In this document: positions 18,386 to 26,980 of the stretch, one piece after another
Position numbering within the stretch: the stretch's first letter is position 1
How the letters are laid out: every line of letters starts with the position of its first letter
Source: CAYOLL01 sp964404765 [NCBI: uncultured Gemmatimonadota bacterium]
GTDB taxonomy: Bacteria > 4572-55
Length of the DNA stretch: 64,000 nucleotides
Assembly: GCA_964404765.1 (NCBI GenBank)
Contig: CAYOLL010000002.1
Coordinates: forward strand, 1 to 64,000
Direction: 5' to 3'
The notes under the pieces: generated by a model
The model's input: the letters and a program-made list of their open reading frames with translations, nothing else
Databases searched by the model: none
Told to the model about the DNA's origin: nothing
Translations under genes and position numbers: made by a program

Positions 18386-18979
18386 ATGGCCTTTATCCAA
18401 AGTAAGCACGCCAAGTACGCTACCAAAAATCCCATCAGCCGCTTTCTGGTTAAAAATTTTTATGCCACCTTATTTAATCTCGTTACGCCGCTTAAGCTGG
18501 ACTCTTTATTGGATGTCGGCTGCGGCGAAGGCATGGCTTTAAAAAGATTAGAACCGCTTCTGGGTCGTGTCCGCTGCCACGCCATTGATCTCGATCCGGC
18601 TGAAGTCTCAGATGCCCGCAAAAATCTGCCCTTCTGCCAGGTTTCAGTTGGCAGCGCCTACCAAATTCCTTTGGCCGACAACGCTGTTGAATGTGTACTT
18701 TGCACCGAGGTTTTGGAACATCTGGAGCAGCCTGAGCGCGCATTAGCCGAGTTTTATCGTGTCACAAGGCGCTATGCAATTTTAACAGTCCCCCGTGAAC
18801 CGATCTGGCGTATTTTGAATATGGCACGCGGCGCCTATTGGTCCGATTGGGGCAATACGCCCGGCCATCTGAATCACTGGAGTACAACTGCGTTTAAGGA
18901 TTTTGCTAAAACGCGTTTTCGGGTGGTGGAGTTCCGAACGCCGCTACCCTGGACGGTGCTGCTTTGTGAAAAGCAATAA
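18386..18979 (+). CDS. Class I SAM-dependent methyltransferase (Methyltransf_11-like)
   Basis: A 197-residue methyltransferase. Motif I LLDVGCGEGMALKRLEP begins near residue 39, the acidic end of strand 2 is in HAIDLDPAEV, and post-motif VECVLCTEVLEHLEQPERAL is typical of the Methyltransf_11 family acting on lipids or small molecules. There is no convincing Shine-Dalgarno before the ATG. It overlaps the next gene by 14 bp and probably forms an operon with that membrane protein, which suggests a lipid or cell-envelope glycoconjugate substrate; this is inference. Confidence 0.88.
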   Translation: MAFIQSKHAKYATKNPISRFLVKNFYATLFNLVTPLKLDSLLDVGCGEGMALKRLEPLLGRVRCHAIDLDPAEVSDARKNLPFCQVSVGSAYQIPLADNAVECVLCTEVLEHLEQPERALAEFYRVTRRYAILTVPREPIWRILNMARGAYWSDWGNTPGHLNHWSTTAFKDFAKTRFRVVEFRTPLPWTVLLCEKQ

Positions 18980-19877
18980 TTTTGCCATCTGCTTTAACCT
19001 GCTGCTTTATGTCTCGCTGCTATTTCTCGCCTGGCATCTCTATCGTCATGAATATTTGGTTATCCCAAAAATTGTTTCGATTTCGGCTTTGGTATTCTCC
19101 GTCGCGGCGCTGATCTCCGGTTTTTTTCTGACCATTACCATCTGGCAGAAATTTCTTGCTAATGCTGGATTTACCGTGCGCTGGCCGGATTGTCTGGCGG
19201 CGCAGGGTCTGTCGGTCTTTGGCAAGTATATTCCGGGCAAGCTGTGGGTATTAGTAGGCATGACCGGTTATATTGCTCAACAGTACGGATTACCGGCCTC
19301 ACATATCGCCTTAGTCGCTTTGCGCAATCAATTCAGTCAGCTTTGGGTCGGCTTGATCTTAGGAATCGTCGGGTTGATCTGGGCCGGCGGCAATTGGCAA
19401 TTGGTTAGCTTAAGCGCCATTCCGCTGGGAATACTGACCGTCGCCCTGTTCAGCCGGACGGCAAACACGATTACAGCTAAATTGCTGCAAAAAATATTGG
19501 GCAAAAACTTGACCATCCCTGTATTTTTATACCGGGATCTGCTGCCGCTGCTACCCTATTTAGTCAGCAATTGGCTGCTGTGGGGGGTTGGCTTCTATTT
19601 GCTGGCCAGCAGCATTTTTGCCACACCCGTTCCGTTGGCAACCGGTCTGGGCTTTGTTATTTCGGCCACGTTAGGTGTTTTGGCGGTCTTTGCGCCCGGC
19701 GGGTTGGGCGTGCGTGAAGGCATCCTGGCCGGATTCCTGATACAGCTTAATTTCACCCCTACGCAGGTTGCGACACTGACCGTCATATCGCGTTTATGGT
19801 TTTTAATCGGCGAAGTCATTATGTTTATACTTGGCGCATTTTTTTCAAAACTGCGTAAAATAGAACACATAACCTGA
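18966..19877 (+). CDS. LPG synthase/AglD-like (UPF0104) integral membrane protein
   Basis: A 303-residue integral membrane protein with about 8 hydrophobic segments, similar to the lysylphosphatidylglycerol synthase transmembrane region family. Family-like sequences are GKYIPGKLWVLVGMTGYIA and LGVLAVFAPGGLGVREGILA, the latter being the conserved PGGLGVREG signature. Proteins of this family are often encoded in polysaccharide and glycolipid clusters and are suspected flippases. The GTG at 18966 lies inside the end of the methyltransferase gene; earlier in-frame starts would add a charged non-hydrophobic N-terminus. It may be coupled to the methyltransferase. Confidence 0.85.
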   Translation: MKSNNFAICFNLLLYVSLLFLAWHLYRHEYLVIPKIVSISALVFSVAALISGFFLTITIWQKFLANAGFTVRWPDCLAAQGLSVFGKYIPGKLWVLVGMTGYIAQQYGLPASHIALVALRNQFSQLWVGLILGIVGLIWAGGNWQLVSLSAIPLGILTVALFSRTANTITAKLLQKILGKNLTIPVFLYRDLLPLLPYLVSNWLLWGVGFYLLASSIFATPVPLATGLGFVISATLGVLAVFAPGGLGVREGILAGFLIQLNFTPTQVATLTVISRLWFLIGEVIMFILGAFFSKLRKIEHIT

Positions 19878-19888
19878 ATTCTTCATTA

Positions 19889-20032
19889 GCCACGAAGTCA
19901 CCAATGCACAAAGAATCACTAAGATTTTAAATTAAAAGATGTTATGACGTTTTTTAGGTGACGAAGATGTCGGCAAAAAATAAATTTTTTGCATGACCTT
20001 CGTGAAACTTAGTGCTTTCGTGTCTTTGTGGC
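19889..20032. repeat. CCACGAAG...CTTTGTGGC inverted repeat with nested hairpin
   Basis: Left arm GCCACGAAGTCACCAATGCA at 19889 with AAAGAATCACTAAG after it; right arm CTTAGTGCTTTCGTGTCTTT at 20008 ending GTGGC at 20032. A second, inner inverted segment lies between. The same family flanks the element at 13201-13341. It occupies the space between the UPF0104-like gene and the TPR membrane protein. Confidence 0.65.
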
Positions 20033-20065
20033 AGGTCTTTGAATTTTTCAGGATAAAAAGATAGA

Positions 20066-22012
20066 ATGCAAATGAAGCAAATTTTTGCAAATAGCGTGGA
20101 TATTTTTGGCGTAAAACTGCCGGAGACAGTCCTTGCCCTGCTTTTAATAACAATCGTGGCTTTGTCGGCCTATGCCAATAGCTATGACTGTGCTTTTCAT
20201 TTTGACGATCTGCCCCATTTAGTTGAAAGCCCCCATTTACACGATTTGAGCCGTGTCAAAGACTGGCTTAGTCATTATCCGACCCGCCCGTTCGGCTTTT
20301 TTACCTTTGCCGTAAATTATCATTTTCATCAATTAGACTTGTGGGGTTATCATGCGGTGAATGTGGGCATTCATCTCCTGACCGCTTGGCTGGTTTACCT
20401 GCTGGCCGGGCTGCTGCTGACGACGTTTGGTTCACCGCCGCTGCAACCCATGAGCAGTTTTTTCATTCGGTTGCTTGCCGGGCTTATTTTTGTGGCTCAC
20501 CCGGTTCAGACTCAGGCTGTAACATATATCATTCAACGCCTGGCTTCCTTAGCTGCGTTTTTTTATGTGGCCAGTTTTGTCTGCTATCTGTTGGGCCGGA
20601 AAAGTGCGTCAAAAGCAGGCTGGTTTCTGCTGGCCTTTATCAGCGGCCTGCTGGGTTTGCTGACCAAAGAAACCCTGGCCACGCTGCCTCTCGTTATTCT
20701 GCTGTATGAGCTCCAGCAAAACCCCAATTGGCGCGCTGTTTTGCTGAGTCGAAAAGCCGCCATCATCGCCGGTTGTTTAAGTCTCCCGGTTATTTTGGTG
20801 CTTAGCCTGTATCCGTTGACCCTGTTTAAAACCATCCCGCCTGTTCAGGGCAACACCTATTCCATTACCACGCTGACCTATTTTCTGACCCAATTCAAAG
20901 TGATATGGACTTACATCCGCCTGGCATGTTTCCCCATAAATCAAAATATAGATTACGATTATCCGCTTTCAACCGGTTTTTTTGAAGGGCCGACTTTTCT
21001 GGCCTTTCTTGGGCTGATTTTGTTAATTGTGACTGCCGGCAGACTTTTCCAGCGTCATAAAACTCAATCATTCTGTATCTTTTGGTTCTTGATTACTTTA
21101 GCCGTGGAATCCAGCATCATTGCCTTGCCAAATGTCATCTTTGAGCATCGGCTATACTTGCCGATGGCCGGCTTTGCGATTCTGGTGGCATATTCGCTAT
21201 ATGTGATGCTGGCTCGATTTCATAATACCCGGCTTTACGCGGCTGTTGGGGCAACCCTTATTATCATCTTAAGCGCAGCAACTTATCAGCGCAATCAGGT
21301 TTGGAAAACGGATTTGACGTTATGGGCAGACGCCGCGGAAAAGTCACCCAAAAAAGCGCGCCCGCTGACCAATTTGGGTCTGGCTTTGGAAGAAAGCGGC
21401 GATTTCCAACGCGCCGAGCAGCTCTACCGCCAGGCATTAGCCATCAACCCAAATTACGATATCGCCCTGAATAATCTCGGAAAAACCCTGCACCAACAAG
21501 GTCAGCTTGATTCCGCTCGCGTTTATTACGAACGCGCTCTGGCAGTTAAGCCAAAATTCATCAACGCGCTGTATAATTTAGGCACACTATGGCAGGCTAC
21601 GGGTCATCTGGACCAGGCGGAATCTTTGTACAAGCAGATTTTGGCGTTAAATCCTAACGAAGCCGGCACACTGAATAACTTGGGCAATCTTTGGCGGGAA
21701 AAAGGCGATCCCGGCCAGGCAATCGGCTTTTATCGGCGGGCAATCGTGGCGACATCGGAAATCGCCCTCTTGAATTTGGGAGATACATTTTTTCAGCAAA
21801 ATGAATTGGACAGCGCATTCACTTATTACGGCGTCTATCTCGACCGCAATCCGGGCTTTGCCGGACCGCTGTTTATGCTGGCCGACGAATGGCAGAAGCG
21901 AGACGACAAGCAAAAAGCGTTAAACTGCCTGCAACGCATTTTAATAGCCAATCCCCAACACCCGCAAGCGCTGGAAAAAAAGAGGATGCTCATAACCGGC
22001 AACGCGCAGTAA
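20066..22012 (+). CDS. TMTC-like polytopic membrane protein with C-terminal TPR repeats
   Basis: A 648-residue protein. The N-terminal 410 residues contain about 10 hydrophobic helices with an early acidic loop (CAFHFDDLPHLVESPHL) resembling the DD/DE loop of GT-C glycosyltransferases, and TQAVTYIIQRLASLAAFFYV is typical of bacterial TMTC/O-mannosyltransferase-like proteins. Residues 430-640 are TPR units (KARPLTNLGLALEESGDFQR, YDIALNNLGKTLHQQGQLDS, FINALYNLGTLWQATGHLDQ). Known relatives are suspected protein O-glycosyltransferases using lipid-linked sugars, but enzyme activity here is inferred only. It lies downstream of a methyltransferase and a putative lipid flippase. Confidence 0.82.
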   Translation: MQMKQIFANSVDIFGVKLPETVLALLLITIVALSAYANSYDCAFHFDDLPHLVESPHLHDLSRVKDWLSHYPTRPFGFFTFAVNYHFHQLDLWGYHAVNVGIHLLTAWLVYLLAGLLLTTFGSPPLQPMSSFFIRLLAGLIFVAHPVQTQAVTYIIQRLASLAAFFYVASFVCYLLGRKSASKAGWFLLAFISGLLGLLTKETLATLPLVILLYELQQNPNWRAVLLSRKAAIIAGCLSLPVILVLSLYPLTLFKTIPPVQGNTYSITTLTYFLTQFKVIWTYIRLACFPINQNIDYDYPLSTGFFEGPTFLAFLGLILLIVTAGRLFQRHKTQSFCIFWFLITLAVESSIIALPNVIFEHRLYLPMAGFAILVAYSLYVMLARFHNTRLYAAVGATLIIILSAATYQRNQVWKTDLTLWADAAEKSPKKARPLTNLGLALEESGDFQRAEQLYRQALAINPNYDIALNNLGKTLHQQGQLDSARVYYERALAVKPKFINALYNLGTLWQATGHLDQAESLYKQILALNPNEAGTLNNLGNLWREKGDPGQAIGFYRRAIVATSEIALLNLGDTFFQQNELDSAFTYYGVYLDRNPGFAGPLFMLADEWQKRDDKQKALNCLQRILIANPQHPQALEKKRMLITGNAQ

Positions 22013-22073
22013 TTGCGTAGCCTGAGCGGGTTAAAAAAAACGGCGCGCCGATAAAGCCCATCAAACGAAAGAG

Positions 22074-22122
22074 TTATCCGTATAAATCCGTTTCATCCGC
22101 GTAAATCCGTGTTCTATCTTTT
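22074..22122. repeat. Single arm of the ATCCGTGTAAATCCG family (copy G2)
   Basis: The text from 22074 reads TTATCCGTATAAATCCGTTT and continues CATCCGCGTAAATCCGTGTT, ending CTATCTTTT. It matches the right arm of the inverted repeat at 1664-1713. Only one arm is present, between the convergent TPR membrane protein and the EVE gene. A short CGGCGCGCCG palindrome lies just before it (22041-22050). Confidence 0.7.
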
Positions 22123-22123
22123 C

Positions 22124-22588
22124 TTATTCCGGGCGCAAAGCTTCAATAATTCGCCATTCCTCCGCTGTCACCGGCTGAATAGACAGCCGGCTGCCACGCT
22201 GAAGCAACATCATTTCCTCCAGACCGGCCGTCCGCTTCAACTCCTCGCGAGTAATGTGCGGCTCAAAGCCGCGCACCGGCGTAATATCAACCATATACCA
22301 GCGTGGATTATCCGGCGTACTTTTGGGATCAAAGTAGTGGCTTTCCGGATTCCAGGCGTGATGATCGGGATAGCCGGCCCGAACAACGCGCACAATGCCG
22401 GCAATACAGGTCGGCTCCGTGCTGCTGTGGTAAAAGAAAACCAGATCATTCAGCTTGACCTGATCGCGCAAAAAGTTGCGCGCCTGATAGTTCCGCACGC
22501 CTTCCCAACCGGCAATTTGCCTGGGCGATTTTAGCAAATCGCTCCATGAAAAAGTGTCCGGTTCCGTTTTAAAAAGCCAATATGTCAT
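22124..22588 (-). CDS. EVE domain protein
   Basis: A 154-residue single-domain EVE protein (PUA-like fold related to YTH; suspected to bind modified nucleobases). Family features are MTYWLFKTEPDTFSWSDL at the start, GVRNYQARNFLRDQVKLND, DLVFFYHSS and CIAGIVRVVRAGYPDHHAW, and the length matches stand-alone EVE proteins. The ATG at 22588 has GGAG eight bases upstream; the 18 codons before it overlap a terminator-like hairpin and are not coding. EVE proteins are sometimes linked to restriction or defence loci, but none is adjacent here. Confidence 0.93.
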   Translation of the reverse strand: MTYWLFKTEPDTFSWSDLLKSPRQIAGWEGVRNYQARNFLRDQVKLNDLVFFYHSSTEPTCIAGIVRVVRAGYPDHHAWNPESHYFDPKSTPDNPRWYMVDITPVRGFEPHITREELKRTAGLEEMMLLQRGSRLSIQPVTAEEWRIIEALRPE

Positions 22589-22605
22589 TGTGCAATCTCC
22601 AGCGT

Positions 22606-22661
22606 AAAAAATAAAGTCGGGAAGATCGTCGCCTGTTGGCAATGATAATCTTCCCGACTTT
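22606..22661 (-). terminator. Rho-independent terminator downstream of cheY-like gene
   Basis: Stem arms AAAGTCGGGAAGAT (22613-22626) and ATCTTCCCGACTTT (22648-22661) are perfectly complementary, 14 bp, with a 21-base loop. Read on the minus strand the stem is followed by a T-rich run (complement of 22606-22612). It would separate the cheY-like gene from the EVE gene. Confidence 0.8.
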
Positions 22662-22695
22662 GTTTCGGTAAATGTTTTTTGTTGATGGTTGCGGG

Positions 22696-23061
22696 CTAAA
22701 GCGCTAAAACACGTTTCAAACTCTCAATCACTTTATCTTTTTTAAACGGCTTGATAATGTAACTTTTGGCGCCGGCCTTCATAGCATCGTCAATAATCAT
22801 ATCATGGCCCAACGCAGAGCAGATGATCACCCGGGCGGTGGGGTCATAATCCATAATCAGGCGCAAGACTTCTATGCCATCCAACTCCGGCATAATGACA
22901 TCCATCGTCATGACATCCGGACGAAAGCTTTTATATAATTCAAACGCTTGTTGACCTGTCGAGGCTTCGCCCACGACTTCGTACCCGGCTTCGAGGACGA
23001 TATCCTTGATGATTCTGCGCATTAATCGCGCATCATCGGCGATTAATATTCTTGTCGCCAC
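22696..23061 (-). CDS. CheY-like single-domain response regulator
   Basis: A 121-residue receiver domain with no output domain. Acidic pair Asp9-Asp10 (RILIADDARLM), phosphoacceptor Asp54 (VMTMDVIMPELDG), Ser82 in the switch position (IICSALG) and Lys104 (SYIIKPF) are all present. Similar proteins control chemotaxis or act in phosphorelays. The start is uncertain: the GTG at 23061 gives the usual length with AGAGAG upstream, while the GTG at 23094 adds 11 residues and has no ribosome site. No histidine kinase or chemotaxis gene is next to it. Confidence 0.9.
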   Translation of the reverse strand: MATRILIADDARLMRRIIKDIVLEAGYEVVGEASTGQQAFELYKSFRPDVMTMDVIMPELDGIEVLRLIMDYDPTARVIICSALGHDMIIDDAMKAGAKSYIIKPFKKDKVIESLKRVLAL

Positions 23062-23219
23062 ACCAAACGCTCTCTTTTCAAAGGAAAAAGCCACAGCGGC
23101 TTGCTACAAGCATAAACAACTTAGAAGTATACCTGATTCATAAAAATTTGCCATAAAATTTTCCACCATCACGGCCCGCTGCTTGAATAATTCATACCGC
23201 GGTAAACCGCAAATGCAGC

Positions 23220-23272
23220 ACAGAATAGCATTCTGTGTTTTCTCCAAGTATGCTCAGATTGCTAATCTGAGC
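23220..23272. repeat. Two short perfect palindromes in a 320-bp intergenic region
   Basis: ACAGAATAGCATTCTGT (23220-23236) and GCTCAGATTGCTAATCTGAGC (23252-23272) are perfect small hairpins side by side in the gap between the cheY-like and epimerase genes (23062-23383). The rest of that gap shows nothing I can name. Confidence 0.5.
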
Positions 23273-23383
23273 TACAGCATTCTCGCACGCCGCGCAAATG
23301 TTTGGGAGTAATTTTATAAACGCAAGCGACGCACACGGCACATCATGTGTTATGCGTCTTTAGCGTCAATAGCGAAAGGTCTT

Positions 23384-24370
23384 CTACCGATTTTTGAAGG
23401 CGCGATACCAGGCAACGGTTGCCGCCAAATGCTTGTCGATATTTTGATCGGGATCATAGCCCAACAGCCGGCGCGCTTTGTCAATTCTAAAGTGAAAATT
23501 CTGACCGCCATGCGTCACGCGATAGGTCGTCAACAGCGGCGCGGTTTTGATGCTCAGAATCTTATAAATCGTCTCTAACGTAACTGCCGCGCCATAGCCG
23601 ACGGCAAAGGGCACACTCAATTTCGGTTCGCGTAGCCCCATCAGCTTGACGAGCTTGTTCACAATTTCTCGCCAGGTAATGTGAACGCCATCCGTGATAA
23701 AAAAAACTTCGCCTTTGGCGGACTCGCGCTCTGCGGCCAGCATCAAGCCGTGAATCAAGTTGTCGATATAGACCGGGGCCAGTTCGGCATAGCCGCCGGC
23801 CACGTGGCCCATGTTACCTTTATCCATTTCGGTCAGCATGGGCAGCATCCAGGTGCGATCATGCGGGCCATAGACATCGCCGGGTCGCACGACCGAGAGC
23901 CACAAGCCCTTCTCCCGGGCAAATCGCACGGCCGCCTGCTCGCCTTCCAGCTTGGAAATCACATACGGAAAATGGGTCGGCAAGGGTTCCATATCCTCCG
24001 CTACATTGATACGCCCAAAACCCATGACCGCCACAGAACTGACATGTACAACTTTGCGCACACCGGCTTTTTTGGCCGCTTCCAGCACATTCAGCGTACC
24101 TTGTACATTGATCCGGCGAAACAGCTCCAGCGATCCCCAATCGGAGGCCAGCCCGGCCACATGATACACGACTTCGACGCCATTCATCGGCACGCCCAGC
24201 GTTTCCGGCTGGGTAATGTCACCATAGTGCAATTGCAGCGGGATGCCTTTTAAAAACGTCAAATCACTGCTTTGCCGGGCCAAGCCGCGCACATCATGAC
24301 CGTCCTGCAACAGCTTTTGGCCCAGTTTGCTGCCGATAAAACCGTTAGCGCCGGTTACCAGTATTTTCAT
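23384..24370 (-). CDS. NAD-dependent epimerase/dehydratase (extended SDR)
   Basis: A 328-residue extended short-chain dehydrogenase/reductase. The Rossmann glycine motif GANGFIGSKLG is at 7-17, and the catalytic YxxxK is FPYVISKLEGE, with Ser in VVHVSSVAVMG upstream of it. Later text (SVVRPGDVYGPHDRTWMLPM) matches the sugar epimerase/3-beta-HSD-like branch. Dihydroflavonol-reductase-like or hopanoid-associated sugar epimerases are possible close relatives; the substrate cannot be fixed. It is a single gene here, followed downstream by the cheY-like gene after about 320 bp. Confidence 0.88.
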   Translation of the reverse strand: MKILVTGANGFIGSKLGQKLLQDGHDVRGLARQSSDLTFLKGIPLQLHYGDITQPETLGVPMNGVEVVYHVAGLASDWGSLELFRRINVQGTLNVLEAAKKAGVRKVVHVSSVAVMGFGRINVAEDMEPLPTHFPYVISKLEGEQAAVRFAREKGLWLSVVRPGDVYGPHDRTWMLPMLTEMDKGNMGHVAGGYAELAPVYIDNLIHGLMLAAERESAKGEVFFITDGVHITWREIVNKLVKLMGLREPKLSVPFAVGYGAAVTLETIYKILSIKTAPLLTTYRVTHGGQNFHFRIDKARRLLGYDPDQNIDKHLAATVAWYRAFKNR

Positions 24371-24424
24371 TAGTCCAGTCCTTTGTTTACATCTATTCGT
24401 TAAAGGTTAATTTTTGCCGAAAAA

Positions 24425-24490
24425 AACCTTAGGGTCTCATACCAAAACTGAAAATGATTTGCACACAATCGGAGCATAAACCCTAAGGGT
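24425..24490. repeat. Degenerate pair of ACCCTAAGGGT arms (copy D)
   Basis: ACCTTAGGGTCT at 24426 and ACCCTAAGGGTCT at 24480 share the core motif of the elements at 13201 and 37496, but the terminal AATAACTTTGGGT repeats are missing. It may be a decayed copy upstream of the epimerase gene. Confidence 0.4.
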
Positions 24491-24585
24491 CTTAAACGGT
24501 GCATCTCATTATCAGGTAAGCTATTGCAAGACCCTTATTTTTTCCCGCAGTGTGCAGTTCTTTTTAGCATAACCGTAAAGACTGC

Positions 24586-25017
24586 GCAGCTCTGGCCGGT
24601 CAAATCAAGGACGAACGCGATCAGAATAAAATCGATCACACGCAGCTTGAGATGATGCGGCAACGGATTATCGTGATCGCCCGCGACTATGAGGACGCCA
24701 CTAACAGCGACACGCTGCGCACCGACCCGATCTTCAAAATGGCGGCCGACCGTACCCCGATCAAAGGCAAGCCCTTAGCCAGTCAACCCACAATCTCCCG
24801 CCTGGAAAACAGCGTCGATAAAGTTGCTAACGGCTGACTGGAGCAGGTATTGGCGGTGTCAGCCACTTCTCTTACCCCTAAGTCCACGCCTGGATCGACG
24901 AGCAGCCGTTGGTTCAATTCGTGACCGGCCTCGGTGACAACAACCGGCTGCGGACATTGGCCAAACCGGTCATCGCGGATGCCGAAAAACGCTATATGAA
25001 GACAAAGGTCGATGTTT
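24586..25017 (+). pseudogene. Remnant of an IS1380-family transposase
   Basis: Translation from about 24586 in one frame gives LAGQIKDERDQNKIDHTQ, then LEMMRQRIIVIARDYEDATN, then FKMAADRTPIKGKPLASQPT and ISRLENSV before a stop at 24835-24837. This is the conserved N-terminal region of IS1380 transposases (LRQR...GYEDA...FKLACGR...LxSQPTLSRLEN). After a deletion and frame change, 24900-25017 encodes QPLVQFVTGLGDNNRLRTLA and DAEKRYMKTK, matching the mid part of the same family. The protein is far too short and in two frames, so it is dead. No intact terminal repeats were seen. Confidence 0.82.
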
Positions 25018-25064
25018 GCCGGCTTCCACACCCTAATTTTTTGAATTTTTTGAGAGGATGCCAA

Positions 25065-25733
25065 TTATTGTGCCTGATGGATGGCCTCGATAAACTTGCC
25101 CAACATTTCCGGATCGGTCAAAATGTTGGCCACGCCATTAATAATAAACTGCACCCCAACGCATAAGGTCAGAAAGCCCATCATGCGGGTGAGCGCATTC
25201 ATGCCGCTGACCCCCATTATTTTAATAACCCGAGTGGACGCTTGCAAAGTCAGCCAGGTCAGCAGCATTACCGTTGCGATGCCGGCAATCAATGCGCTAT
25301 AGTCAAACCAGCGCTGCGGCAGCGAAGTCAAGCTCAATACGGCGGCAATAGCGCCCGGGCCGCTCAAAATCGGCATGGTTAGCGGCACAAAGGAAATATC
25401 CGGCTTGGCGATAGATTCATCCACTTCCTCCGGGCTTTGTTTGTGTTTGTGTTCGGCATGGAGCATGTCCAACGCCAGCCGCGCCAGCAGCAAACCGCCG
25501 GCAATGCGAATTCCGGCCACGGAAATGCCGAAAAAGGTGATGATCAAATTGCCGGCGATTAAAAACAGTACCAGCAAACCGACGCTCATCAAACAGGCTT
25601 TGCTTAATTGACGGGTACGCGTCTGCGGCGTATCGTTAGCGGTCATACCCAGAAAAAGCGGCACCGCGCCCACCGGATCAACAATAGGCAACAAAGTTGT
25701 TATCGTGACAATGATAAGTTCAGTCCAGCTCAT
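25065..25733 (-). CDS. MarC family (UPF0056) integral membrane protein
   Basis: A 222-residue protein with six hydrophobic segments. The family signature IVDPVGAVPLFLGMT is in the first helix, and FFGISVAGIRIAGGLLLA, FVPLTMPILSGPGAIAAVLS and MGVSGMNALTRMMGFLTLCV are standard MarC/YhgN-like blocks. Function of the family is unresolved (once thought to be multidrug related). The gene ends against the IS1380 remnant and runs in the same direction as the GHMP kinase gene 50 bp upstream. Confidence 0.93.
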   Translation of the reverse strand: MSWTELIIVTITTLLPIVDPVGAVPLFLGMTANDTPQTRTRQLSKACLMSVGLLVLFLIAGNLIITFFGISVAGIRIAGGLLLARLALDMLHAEHKHKQSPEEVDESIAKPDISFVPLTMPILSGPGAIAAVLSLTSLPQRWFDYSALIAGIATVMLLTWLTLQASTRVIKIMGVSGMNALTRMMGFLTLCVGVQFIINGVANILTDPEMLGKFIEAIHQAQ

Positions 25734-25785
25734 TTGTGTTATCTCGGCATTTCTTGGTTTTGGTTAACATGTGTATTTATTAAGA

Positions 25786-26868
25786 TTAAGGAACCGTTTC
25801 TACCCAAACGCCGTGATCGTTTCGATCTAAATCAATCCAGTGAAAGCCGGCTGCTCTAACTTTTGCCTGCACCTGTTCGATCACGGTCTGTGAAGCGGAA
25901 AGGGCAATGCCTAAATCGCCGCCGCCGGCGCCGGATGGTTTATAAATCGCTCCGGCTTGTTTAACGATCCGCGCTAATTCGAAATGCGGCTTGGAAATAA
26001 TCGGCGCACGGCTGTGACGACCCAAATCACTCAAAGTCTGGTGGTAAGTCGCGCAAGCGTCAAAAAAATTTGCCCAGTTATGCTTTTCAAACGCTGCCAC
26101 GCCTGTATTGGCCAGCATAATAAGCTGATTCATAATTGTCTGATAAGATTCGGGCTGATCAGCTTTAAATGCATTTATTTTACGCACCATGACGCGGGTG
26201 GACATGGAGCGCCCGGACCAAATCGGCAGAATAAAAAGTTTTTCGGATTGTTCCGACACTGGCGGCGGCAAGATAGTCGGCAGTTTATTCAGGCTATGTC
26301 GGATAATACCGCCAAACACACTGGCGGCAATGTCAATGCCACTGCCCATCTTGCCCTGGGCGCGATGATGAGCCTGCTGGGTCAGGCGGTAAATTTCCGG
26401 TTTTAGTTCCTGATTAACAGGCAGCCCGCCCCAGGCCAGTAAACCGCTGCAAACGGTTGTGGTTAAAGCTGCGCTCGAGCCCAGACCCAATTTAATGTTA
26501 AGCCCGGCATCCAAAAAGGCGGACGTATCCAATTGCATGTGACAGGGCGTTAACTGCCGGTTGATCTTCTTTAAAAAAGATTCGGCGGATTCAACGCCGG
26601 CTGTAAAGAATTTGAGCCGTTGTCGATTGATTTCCGAAACTGAATCGTCATAGCTGAGCCGGCCGGTACCATCCAGCGCAAATCGTGCTGAATCCACCCC
26701 AATGGCGGGTGAACTGACGCTAAACACCAGGTCGGAACGGATCGTGGCTATCGCAAGCCGGTCAACTGCCATCACCAGCGCAGCCGCGCCTTCCAAAACT
26801 GCATATTCGCCGAGTAAAATAAGCTTGCCCGGCGCCCGGGCAATAATTTTTGAATTCAATATATCCAC
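25786..26868 (-). CDS. GHMP kinase, phosphomevalonate kinase-like
   Basis: A 360-residue GHMP-superfamily kinase. The N-terminal ARAPGKLILLGEYAVLEG is the substrate-binding start of mevalonate-pathway kinases, LGLGSSAALTTTVCSG is the ATP-binding motif 2 and KPSGAGGGDLGIALS is motif 3. The GEYAVLEG form and the overall length favour phosphomevalonate kinase (phosphorylation of mevalonate 5-phosphate to the diphosphate in isoprenoid synthesis). The start seems to be GTG at 26868 with only a weak ribosome site. No other mevalonate gene is adjacent, so the call rests on motifs only. Confidence 0.82.
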   Translation of the reverse strand: MDILNSKIIARAPGKLILLGEYAVLEGAAALVMAVDRLAIATIRSDLVFSVSSPAIGVDSARFALDGTGRLSYDDSVSEINRQRLKFFTAGVESAESFLKKINRQLTPCHMQLDTSAFLDAGLNIKLGLGSSAALTTTVCSGLLAWGGLPVNQELKPEIYRLTQQAHHRAQGKMGSGIDIAASVFGGIIRHSLNKLPTILPPPVSEQSEKLFILPIWSGRSMSTRVMVRKINAFKADQPESYQTIMNQLIMLANTGVAAFEKHNWANFFDACATYHQTLSDLGRHSRAPIISKPHFELARIVKQAGAIYKPSGAGGGDLGIALSASQTVIEQVQAKVRAAGFHWIDLDRNDHGVWVETVP

Positions 26869-26980
26869 CCCGGTAATTAAACGACTTCCGGCTTGACATC
26901 CTACGGTTAAAAGCTATTTTGACACCGCTATTTAAAATTTGCCCCGCAGAGTCCGTCGCGAAAAAACCGGAAAGGGAAAT

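Noticed and set aside
23345-24253. Plus-strand frames over the epimerase gene
   Set aside because: The minus-strand protein has intact Rossmann and YxxxK motifs; the others are shadows.
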